Assembly: GCA_008360975.2 (NCBI GenBank) | Contig: CM039181.1 | Coordinates: 7,858,380-7,922,379 of the forward strand | Length of the DNA stretch: 64,000 bases | Direction of reading: 5' to 3' | Source: Lichenostomus cassidix | Taxonomy: Eukaryota; Chordata; Aves; Passeriformes; Meliphagidae | Shown here: positions 25,001-37,000 of the stretch, one piece after another | Layout of the letters: each line of letters opens with the position of its first letter | Position numbering within the stretch: the first letter of the stretch is position 1 | Made by a program: the position numbers and the translations under genes | The notes under the pieces: generated by a model | Told to the model about the DNA's origin: nothing | The model's database searches: none | Seen by the model: only the letters and a program-made list of their open reading frames with translations

Positions 25001-28000
25001 TGACTTCTAATATATTGGATTAGTTGAAGAATGGACTGAATGTTCTGAATGTTGTCTTTCCTATATTCTCCATAGAGTTTCCTCTGAGTCGAAATTTTCT
25101 GTCTGTAAATCCTGTGGCATCAAGTGATATTTTTTTTTTTCATTCTTTCTCCTTCATACTTTATATTCTAGAGAATAAAAAAGCTCTTTTTTTTTCTAGA
25201 AGTTTTAGAGTTGAAGAAAACATTATGGCTTTTAGCAGAGATTACCTAATATTTTTTTCCTTTTTCCTGTCTCATGGGAGAAGCATGACTACATCTGTTA
25301 AACTGAGACATGCATTTAAAAGAAAATATTCTAGACAGTAATTTTTGCCATCCAGGTTTCAGAAGGGACTTTGGGGAGGAGGTTGCATTTCAGTTTTGTT
25401 CTTTGTAAATCTTGCTGTTAGTGAACTCAAAAAGTCGAAATCACGCAAGTCTTAATGAGAGTGATCAAGCCAAGGATGGCATCTGAATTATTTGTTTTAT
25501 TTGTGTTGCCTAGGGATAATTCCTGTGACTTTCCATCATTACTTTTCCGTAGATGACAGGCCTGGTAAGGTCTAGTTTACTGTGCCTTATCCATGTTTCT
25601 TTTTAGACAATGTAGCTGCTTGCTGTTTACTGCTATTGCACACTAGATCCCAAATCCTGTGAATGCTTCCTTAAATGACTCTATGAGAGACTTTAATTTA
25701 TGATTTTTCTTCTCTAGCATACTCTTTCACTTGTATGACCTGGAAACATCTACTAGTATGTGTAGTTTCTTCAGTTTATGGCAAAGGGAAAAGTTGTAAA
25801 TTGCTGTGATATTGACAGTTCTGCTTTAATTGCTGTGTATTTCCCCCTTTTATTTCAAGGCTTTCATAATCTGAGGAGACCTGGGTAAAATTAATTTTCA
25901 TCATGTAGTCATGGTGCTTTTCAGTGAGTAGGGTTTTTTTAACTTGATTGAAATTTCCTTTCTGGAAGCTAGTTGCCAGTAAATTTACTGTCAAGAAGTA
26001 CTTTATTTCAGCAGTAGTGTGTTTTCAAAAACCATGAAGAAAATCATGAGTTTGTGGGGAATAATGTGGATCTTTCTATTTTTACATTTTAGAACTTGGC
26101 TGTCTTCATTCTTTTGAATGTAATTCCACCAAACTTTTTTCTTCTGTGCCAACACTGAAACATTGTGTTAGTTTGTCAAAGCAAAATTCTTCAGTGCTGC
26201 ATTTGCTGAAAGTTTTACTTCAATTCTTTACTAGTTCCATATGAGACAGAACAATGGACATTGCATTTTTGGCACTGGAGGTCACACTTTCAAATTAAAA
26301 AGTGTTATTAGTAATTGTGTGCTGCTCTTTCAGCAGCAGCCTTTCCTAGTTGTTTTTTTTTTTTTCCATAATTCTACACTTTTTTTTCCATTAGTCTGTC
26401 TTTATTCTGGAATACTACCTTTGTAGTTGTTGCTCTACGGCTTGTCAAGTGCAGTGGTAAAGTAAAAATAATTTGTAGGCTTTTTGGGTGGTTTTTTTGC
26501 TATTCTGTTTGAAGCATATGAGATTTTTCAGGAACAGTTATGTCATCATGAGTGGTTTGTTCCCAGATGAAAGTGTGGGGGAAATTTCAAAACTTTTCCA
26601 CTTGCAGTACCATATTTTCACCAGTTGCAGTATTTTTCCTGTTGAACTTAGACATTTTAAGAATACTTAAGGTGAAGTAAGCTTTGGGGAGGTTTTTTGT
26701 GTGTTCTTTGTTTTTCTGCTTTTATCATATGAGGTTTATCTGTCAGAAGCTTTCTGGTGGCTGGAGTTTTAATTAGGGTGTACTATATGGTAATGCCTAG
26801 CTTGCCTTTTCTTGAAATGAGTTTTCTTTTGCTTGGAAATGTTTGTCTCTTGTGCTTGTCTCTTCAATTTTTACCTTGAATGAAAGCTTTTGAATTTGGG
26901 ATTGAATAAATTAATCAAAAATACCTAAGTACAAGTCAGTGTGATTGATGTTTGAAGTCTTGCAGTCTTATTTCTACAGAGATAATTATTTCTTTCATTA
27001 GTTTAATATCTTCAGTGAAAAGCTGCATTGGTGATATTTTTTCCTTTGTCATAAGGAAAAATGCTGTTATTAACAGCAAGAGTGAACAGGAGATTATGTA
27101 ATTGCCAACATTTCTCCCTGGATTTGTGTGGTACCTTTTTATCTCCCCTCTCCAGCACATGCAGGGTTAGAGAGGGTTTGAAAACATGTGAGCTTTACCT
27201 GCCGTTCCCCAGGGTGTTTCTCTTACGCAGATGCAGTGTTACCTAGCCCTGCAATACAGGCTGGTGTCCCTTAGCTGTGCTGGATGGTGGCACAGAACAG
27301 GCTGTCTGTGCCCAGTTTGGTGCCAGCTGTGCCTCTGGCGGAGCACACGCTGTTCACGGGCAGCTGCTCCTTTTCACACCTTCCCTTCATTCTTTATCAG
27401 CTGCTCTGCCTCTCAGCAGCGCCGGGGCGCTTCGGGAGCTCCGAGCACAGATTGGGTTTCACGTAACCTTTAGCCAGCAGCACTCGTGGATATGACAGGA
27501 GCAGAACCGACCCGCTGCTTGTACCTGCTAAATGCAGCCTTTTGTGTTCCCGTTGGGAATAAAGTTCAGCCGTGCTGCAGGAATCCTCTCCGAGCTGCTC
27601 CATAGGGAAGGAATATTCGGCTCTTACTACAAGGGTTACATATAACTGGAAAAGTAGGTCATTGTGGCAGGGAGTAGTCCAAACAGCCGCCCGGTTGCTG
27701 CAGCAACGACCTACTTTACGAAACTATTTTTGTTGATTCATATTGAAATGTTCTTCTTGAAAGTGCTATAAGGAAATGATCAGGTTAGGAGATACGTAAC
27801 GATGAAAGCTGCAGGCTTTGTAAGCTACTCCTGCCTTCCTCCTGCCCCTCTGCCCCCCACCCCCTTTGGTCTTGCCCCCTGATGTTGGCTATAGGAGGAT
27901 TAAAACAAGTAAGATTTGTTTCTGTTCGGTTTGAGATGTATGGAACATCTTTTTTTGCTTGAAGGTTCTGCGTAACAATAATGTTTATCATTATGTTTCC

Positions 28001-31000
28001 AGAGTTCAGAGCCTACAAATCTTGTCCTATCAATTTTGTCTATAGAAATAACTTCAGAGTTAAAACAAAACAGAAAAACCACCTTGTTCTAGGAAAAGAT
28101 AAACTCTTTCTTGAGCACTGGAAAAGGCTCCCCAGGGAAGTGGTGACAGCACCAAGCCTGACAGTTCAGGAAGTGTTTGGACAATGCTCTCAGGCACATG
28201 GTGTGACTCTCAGGGTTGTCCTTTGCAGGGACAGCAGTTGGACTCGTTGATCCTTGTGGGTCACTTCCAACTCAGGATATTCTATGATTCTATGAATATC
28301 GCTTCTCTGGGATGCTAACAGTTTCTCTGGATGTTCAACTGCTCTTACACTAATTACTTTGTCTCTAATGAAGTCTATCCACTTTCAGGAAGGTGGGCTT
28401 GGTGCCTGCCCCATGTTTTTTTCTTTTCTTTTTTTTTTTAAATTGGCAGTGTTCTTCTGAGTCTTCTTTTGCTATTAATTCTAATCCCCACACCAGCAAA
28501 CTGGAAAAATGTACAGCCATTCTGTACAGATGGATGTTCTCCACTTGTCTACCTTTATTGTTTCTACAAAGTAATAAAAAAAGCTGTCACTGGTGCTTAG
28601 TAACTGAATTTTGGATATTCACTCCTGCCTTCTAAAAGGAATGAGTCAATGGGGAAAATGTAGAAGTACAGTTGTTATAGTAAAGTTTCCATTCTTCATA
28701 AAATAATTCTTTATCTAAACAACCATGACTTCTGCAGAGATGACTGAGTATCACTCTTTAGTTATCAGAATCTTCTACTGAACTGTACTATGTAACTTTT
28801 CAAGATCAATTCAGTTACTTCACGTGATGTACCTTCTGTTGGTCCTGACCTTCAGTATTGCAGAGAGCTGCTGAAATTGTGGCAGATGAAGATAACCTCT
28901 AGATAAATGTGCTATTTGGGTTTTTTTCATCTATTGTGTCTTGAGCTATACTTCAGTTCTGTTTTCCAGGACTTAAGTTACTGAGCTCTGTGCATCTCCT
29001 GGGTCAGCTCTGGAAGGTCTCTGCAGCATGAAGTGAACACTTAGCTCCATCAGTCTGCCCCCATGCTGAGATGGTTGAGGATAAAATGAAGGTTTTTGGG
29101 ATTTATGCAGCTTGATAAACAAAGCTGTGTTTCTGTTATTTGTTTGGGGGGTTAAGTGTTTCTTTTCTGCATGATTATTACTCAAAACACTGAATATATC
29201 TTGATCAAGTTTGCCTTGTATTCAGCTATATATTGCTAATTTCAGCTTTGAAAGGCCAGTTCAGAAATTCTTGGCATTTTGATTCGTAAGAGTAGTAATG
29301 GGAAATTAAGACAGTGCTGAATGTCTGACCACCATAAGGTGAGCACCAGTCAATTTTAATTAAGATTTCCAAGAATAGCTTCAGGATATTTTTTTTTGTT
29401 TTGCAACCTTTCTAGCAATTTCTATTCTTGCTAAAGGATTTCAGCTCTATGCTTAATTTTCTTCTATTTAAAAGATTTTTCAGATGTGGGAGGCCAGAGA
29501 TGATGGAATTGTCCCTTAAGGACTTGCAGTTTATCCAGTGTAGTTGAGAAATACATATTTTTAAGCCAGTATTTTATCTGGGAAACATAAAACTGCAAAA
29601 TTTTACTAGCACTAATTGTAACCTTAAAAAGGTCACTTTAATGTAAGGAGAGGAAAAGAGTTTCATTAAAGTAAATGAAGAGAAGTGTAGAATCTGTCCT
29701 TCAGAATCAGATTGCAAGACTATCTTGTTGGAGTGCTCTTATCGTGCTTGCTCTTTCAAAATGAGCCTTAGCTGTTTCTTTCTCATGGGCAGCTTAGATT
29801 GCAGAAAATAACGTGGCTGAAATATTTTATAAAGCAGGCCAGCTCTCTTTTAATTACATCAAGCCTTGAGAGCTGCTAATTTAAATACAAGAACTTGGGT
29901 ACATGAGAATAAGGTGGTTTAAATTTATTTATGTATGAGCATGACTGTACTCTCAAGTAACTTAGTTTTGTAATTTGCTTCTTTCCACAGCTTCAGTACA
30001 GCTTTTTTGCTCTTGGGTTTTCCTTTGTGGAACCAACTAGTTTGTCTCTGGAGAGAGCAGGCATAAAGAATTAAAGTCTAATAAAGACTTTGATTTATCA
30101 GATTGGAATTAGAGGATTAGAGAAAAAACCCCACAGAATATGTGCATTAAAGAATGGAAGACACAGGGAGAGAGAGATTTAGGAAGCTGTGAGCCTGTTA
30201 GTCTCCTATCACTAGCAGGGTGACCTTTGTAACATGAAGTAATTTGAGATGTTCGTTTCAAGTTATATAGGAATAGTTTAGTTGAGTAATGGGTGCCCTT
30301 TGAATGTGAAGATCCAGACTTTCTAGAAGCTAAATATGCTATTTGCTGTGATGTATGGCCCACAAATTAGGAACCAAATTCATATTGCTGTTTTATGGAA
30401 TCACAGAAAGGTTGGGGTTTGAAGGCACCTTTGGAGATCATTAATTCCATCTTCCCCCTGCTAAAGCAGGTTGACCCAGAGGAGGTTGCACAGGATGTGT
30501 CCAGGTGAGTTTTGAGTTTCTCCAGGGAAGGACACTTCAACCTCTCTGGGCAGCCTGTTCCAGTGGTCTAAGTAAATAAGTTTTTCTTCATATTCAGATG
30601 GAGCTTTGCATGTTTCAGTTTTGTCCATTGCCCCTTATCCTGTCACTGGGCACTGCCGAGAAGAGTCTGACCCTGTCCTCTTATCACCACCCTTAAGATA
30701 TTTGTGTGCATTGATAAGGTTCCCTCTCAGTCAACTCATCTCCAGACTGCACAGGCCCAACTCTCTCAGCTTGGAAGAGAGATGCTGCAGTCCTCTCACC
30801 ATCTTTGTAGCTCTCCCCTGGACCTTCTCCAGTAGTTGCTTGTCTTTCTTGGACTGGGCAGCTCAGCATACCCAGCCACAGCCCTGGACACATCCCTCCA
30901 GATGTGGTGTCACCAGTGCAGAGCAGAAGGGGAAGATCATCTCCCTTGTTCTGCTGGCAATACTCTGCCTAATGCATCCCCAGAGTACCATTTGCCTCCT

Positions 31001-34000
31001 TGGCCAGAAAGGCACACCTCCAAGTAGCTCCTTGAAGGAGCCAAAGATAGCTCTCCAGAAGTCCAGGGTTGTATTCCTAGCTATTACCCTGCTTCCTTCA
31101 TCTTTGGGAGACTATGAATGTCTTTGAATAGGACAAAAAAATTGTGTTTCCTTCCTTTGGGAATGCTAACCTTGAAAAGGTAGTTAATTTGGAAAGAAAT
31201 TTATGAGGGGTGGTATGTAAGGAAATGCTAGCTTTATGCCTAATGTGAGCTAGCTTTGATTCAAATGAGTTTTTTGTTCCTAATAGAGCAGTATTGCTTG
31301 CTGGAGTTGATATTTCCACTCCCTGTCTGAAATTGTCTTTACTCCTTAGTGTCAAAGAAGATGCACCCAAAAGGACTCAACTTGGAGAGATTAAATTTTA
31401 AACATGGTTTTCTCTTGATTAGTGTTCAAAGCCCTTTCTTTCATCCGTTTTCAAAGAATTGCCTTTTTTTTTCCCCTGAGGACCTCTTTTACAGCTGTAC
31501 ATGGGCTTGGATGTATCTTGCATTCTTCCTCCGTCACAGCTCTGCTTTGGCTTGAAGATTATTAAACAGTAGTAAATATTAGGGGAGAAAAAGCCAAGTG
31601 ACGCACTTCATGGTCAGTGTTTGGTTTTGTTTTTGCAAGTGGATCAGCTCTACTAAGTTATGAAAGATGCTGTAGTCCTGAATTGCTCTCTAAAGGAGCT
31701 GTTTTTTCTTCACTGACTGTAGAGCAACCCTGCAGGAGATTAGTTAGCTCCCACAGCTACTTCACCTAAGTATCTGGAGTTGAATAACAGGAAGTTTCTC
31801 CTGCTCTTGTGTATAAGCTCAAAGGCTAATACCTTTATGAAATGTATTATTGTATACCTTTTTAGGATATGGAAGTTGGATGTGGGATTTGTTGAAACAA
31901 TGTGGTACAATAAGGGATGCCTCTGTGACCTTGATTTGGTAACAGAAAATACTACTGTGGCTGGCTGCCAAAGGATGCTGTGGAGTGTACATAACACTTA
32001 AATCCTGTCTGAGCTTAATCTTCTTACAGTTTCGTAAGAATATACTGCTTGCACTAAGACATATCAGTGGTGACAATCAAACAGGAAAATATGCTGGTAA
32101 AATATTAAATATTTGTACACAGGGACATCAAATTTGAGATACTTCTCATTGTCTCATACTCTGCTTTGGTACTAGATTTGGTATTCACATTGTGATTCCT
32201 GTTGAAATTAGTATGAGGTGTATATTTACCCAATACCAAGCTCTCCTAATAATCTAATCAAACATATGGCAAAGTGTGAAAGAAAAGTGCTCACTCTGTG
32301 TCTCTGAAGAGAAATAAATGGTGCATGATTTGTGTGATTAATACATTAGGGTCTAATGCTGCAAATTACACTCCCTCAAATAAAATGAGGTTGGTGTTAT
32401 ACAGTGTGTAATATTCTTTCTTTTATTGAATCCAGCCCTACTAAACTGTGAAAGATGAAGGAGGAATATCTGATAGCAGTGTTGAAAAAAACAATTGAGC
32501 AGGGTAATAAAGCTAGCAGATACTAGGCTGCCTAAGATAATTCTGATAGACAAAGTCTGGGTGGCAGTCAAATATCCATAAAGACATGAGTCTTTTGTGT
32601 AACAGAGCTTTTCTATTACTGGGCAGATGGAAATTAATGGCTTGCTGTGAGGACTGGTGGATAGATAGAAGGTATTTTAAAAGGCAGGTTAAACACAAGT
32701 TTGTGGAATTTGCTGGAAGTTGAGCAGTCGTGGGTAAAAAGTATTAACCAAACTTATGAATGGAACAAGTTTAAGCACTGTTCTTTTTCACTCAAATTCT
32801 TCAATTTCCTCTCCGAATGAGGACACCTAGCTAAATTCATATATTTTGTGTGTCTGTGCAGTCTAAGATGCCTGGAAATGGTTAAATTCAGAATCTGGAT
32901 TAGTTCAGAAAAATGGTTCCTAATGGTTTAGCACTAGTATTTTCAGATGTGAATAGCACCTGCAAGAGAAGTCATTGCATTTCAAGTCCCCTCAATTCCC
33001 AGTAACTGTCCTCATTCTGTACTGGCAAGGATGGTTATATGTGATTACGGTTTCTGGGTGTTCATTACTCCTAAAAATAACCCCAAACAAGACTTACGGG
33101 TAGCCTTAAATAGTGTGTCTATAAGTATCCTTCTTGCCAGACTCCTCCCTAAATAAAAGTGTTACCTTTTTACCAGACTGCTCCTGACTTCCCTGGATAA
33201 AGTCTTTAATCATGTTAATAGTGCAGAGCCAGAACATTGCATGATGTAGTGCTTGCTTTAGGTCATTTTGTTAATGGTTAACTGTGCTAACAATTATTTA
33301 TTTAAGTTTTTGAATAGCTGCTTTGAGGGTATCAGTTTATTTCAGTTCTGTGGCAGGTAAAATTATGAGCTGTGTTATGCAATTATTGCCAGTTTCTGGC
33401 AATTAGTTTGTATTTTAGACCCCAAGCATACCTTGTATGACTGACAGCAGGGAAAATTGTGGAGTTTCTTGGAATCAACTGCTGAGATTTCATGTGCATG
33501 TCTTTTAAAGAATGTGGTCTTCAGCAGCTTTCATGAAAATTCTGGACGTCATAATTAGATATCTCTGGCAAAATGTGTGTAATGCTCTCTAAGAATATTG
33601 CTTGCAGACAGGAATGCTTTGCATCAGCATCTTCTCCATGTTAAAATAAGTAAGTCTTTTCTGCCTCCCCCCATCATGTCAGTTGTGCATGTACCTCACA
33701 TCATTTGCCATTGTGAATTAATAGTGAACATTTCCTTCTGGTTCATCCAAGGGATGTTTTAGACTAGATACAGAAAATTGGGCTGATGCTCTGATCTGGT
33801 AAAAATTATCTGGGCATCTTTTTTGTATCTTTTTAATGAAGTGCTGTAGCTTATATACTTCATTCAAAGCGAAGAAGAAAGTGCTTTCCCATTGACTGGT
33901 AGGTTGAGGGAAAAATATTAGTTTAGATTGCAGACTCTGAAACGTGACCTGTTATTTTAGAGAGATTTAAATATCTTCTCATTGCCACAGTCTGGTGTAA

Positions 34001-37000
34001 AGTATAGCAGAGTTCAAGCCTAGTAGCTCTTACTTCATAACTTCTATGAAGAAACCTTGCCTCTAGAGCTCATATACTGGAAAAAAAAGCTTTAGGAGAT
34101 AGAGGTTTCATATTAATTTTCAATTCATAGAGTAATTTACCACTTGTTTTCAGTTTTGTTATACTGTGAGAGGAACGTGTTTGTGAGCATTTTGGTGTAT
34201 CTCTTCAGAGAGAAATGTCAAGTAATTTGGCATACTGTTAACCACATTAAAGATGCTGTGCTGCTTTGGCAAGTTTTAGGGGTACTCATGAGAAAGAGAG
34301 GAGGTGAAAATTTGATTGTGACAAGTAGTCGATTTGATTATTAAGTTTCTTTGTAAAGGATGTATTTAAAAGTGATTATCTAAGAAGGTTCATATTTACT
34401 CGAATAAGGCTCTTTGCAGAGGAGATTGAACTAGATGATCTTAAAAAGTCCCTTCCAACCCAAACTATTTTGAGATTCTATACATCTGTGTAAAAGCTTC
34501 TATGTTAGACAACTTTTGCTAACACTTTAAAGAGAAAATGCCTTTAGGTGTGGTATAACATAAATATAGTTGTGGAAAACAAGGTAGGTGATTAATTATT
34601 TGCATCACATTTTATTCAAACACATTTGGTTCAGCTGAAAGATTCAAATATGCTTGATAAATGGCATGCTTTTTCTGAGTAACTACTTGTAAACTGGGTC
34701 TGTGTTCTGAAAGTCAAAAGCAGTGGTTTTTTACATTGCTATTACTCCAGATATTGTAAGGTCACTAGGGTTTGATTTGCTCTGTTATTTTTGAACAATG
34801 TGCTTTCCATGAGCCTTGCAACACAAGCTGCTGTTTGGCTGTTTTTAATCTGTTCTGGTTTTTGTTGAGGTAAGGGGCAGTGTGTGTGTCCCCATGCCAC
34901 CCTCCTGCTCTCTTCCTACATATATTTAACAGTTGGAATCTACACTGTTATTTTTGTTAAGTACCTACAAGAGTTTTATGGAGATTGAAATGCCTGAGTG
35001 TGGTGAGAGATAGTTAAGAGAGATAATAGAGGGGATTTGGGGAACCAACAAAAAGAGATTAAACAGTATTAAGGGCAAGTTTAGGGATCTTGGATGTGAA
35101 TTGGACTCTGGGTCAGTGCATGTTATCTTCTTGAATAGTATTTTGTGCCAAGTCCAGACTAGAAGTTATATATTGTGGTTAGTGAGGTAGGAGGAAAAGA
35201 GATAGAAAAAAACCCAAAAGTTTCCTGAAATACAGGGATAGTTATGAATATTTTATGTCACCAGTTTCTCTTTATAATCTTTCCCTCTACTCTGTGATGT
35301 GAATTTAGACAACAAACAACCAAACCCATGTAACAGCAACAGAATCCAATAAAATCAAACCACAAAAAACCCAAACAAAACCCTCTGGATTATTCCAAAG
35401 GTATCCAGGACAGTATTGCAGTTCATCTTCCTAGTGGTTTGTGAAGTATATGTGAATGCATGTGCTCCTTGAATGTGAGATTCACATGGATAAGACTAAT
35501 GAATAATGTCTGTCATTGCAAGTTTGAAAAAGCCATGATAAAATGAAGCTGTAACTTTCAGAGTCCAAATGGAATAGACTTTGTCCTGGAAACGTGGGGC
35601 CCAAGTTCTCTCTGATAGGTGCATGTGCAACCCTCATCTGATTCTTAAAATGACTCCTGCATGGTTTCTAACTAAATGAGTATACTGAAGTTTCTCTTTC
35701 TTTTATAACCACCCCAGAGTTTTTTCAAAACAAAAGTTAGCAAAGTGAGAAAATTAGGCATTTTTGGTTTGTTCCAGCCATTAAACATCTAAACATAGTC
35801 TGCCAGCCAAGAAGCCATTGTATTCTTGTATGCTGACTGCCAAGAGAGCTGTTCTTACTTGCTCAGGTTGAGTGAGCCACACATTTTAGCCATTTAATAG
35901 CAGCCAGGGGAGGTTCCTCCCAGTCTTTTATATATTATTTTTGCTAAGTTTTTTCCCTATGTAAAGTTGGAAGCAATGTGTGTTAGGTAAGCATCACTTA
36001 CATATTGCTAAATATTTAGAAGATGGCTGTTAGCAGGTTTACAGCAATCCTGGATGCTATATCCCTCCTAGAAGGTGCAGCATTTCCATTGTGTCTGGAA
36101 TCTAGGTGCGTGTGAAGTCCTTATTTTAGTAAACCCAGTGCCTTTGTCTTCATCACCCTGTGGGCACTCAGAGAGGTGCTGCTGCCCTTGCACGGTAGCT
36201 GTGCACCTTCTCTGCAGGCACAGAGCCTGCAGCTCTCCTGGCCCTGCTTCCCCTGCCTTGGGCTCAGGCACTTGTTGCAGAGCCGTTATCACCATGGCCT
36301 TGCACCTGCACACACAGTCCTTACAGCAGCTTTTCTCAGGAGTCACAGACTGCAGTGTGGGAATTGCCTTTTGCTCTGCCTTGGGTGTAGCTGGTAGTTT
36401 ATGGCAGGAGATCCAATAATGTGTGAGCACAGAAGGTAATGACCAGCGGGTGCTGAGTCAGCAGCTGCCCTGATGGGCATGTGCTTTGCTGAGTGCCAGC
36501 AGCACTGTAAGAAGGAATGGCTGAGAGGGCTTGAGCAGCTCCTGGTGAAATGGATCTTGTTAGTACAGAGTCATAGAATGGTTTGGGTAGGAAGGGACCT
36601 CTGGAGATCACCTAGTCCAGCTGTCCCTGCTAAAGCAGCTTCACCTGGAGCAGGTTGCACAGGATCATGTCCAGGTGGGTTTGCAATGTCTCCAAGAAGG
36701 AGACTTTGCAAGCCCTCTGGGCAGCCTGTTTGAGCCTGCTGGTACCCTCCAAGAAGTTTTTCCTTCTAGTCAGATGGAGCCTCCTGCTTCAGTTTGTGCC
36801 TGTTGCCTCTTGTCCTGTTGCTAAGCACCACTGGAAAGAGTCTGGCCCTGTCTCCTGACACAGCATTTAAGATATTTGTGTGCATTGATAAGGTTCCCTC
36901 TCAGTCATCTCTTCTCCAGACTGCACAGGCCCAACTCTCTCAGCCCTTGCTCATAAAAGAGATGCTGCAGTGCCCTCACCACCTTTGTAGCTCTCCCCTG

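Noticed and set aside
30606..31127. 173-codon open frame in CRY1 intron 1
   Set aside because: It is an antisense shadow of a CR1 copy.
36068..36430. Facing open frames of 114-120 codons in CRY1 intron 1
   Set aside because: No splice signals at sensible positions, no recognisable family, and open on both strands, which points to composition.
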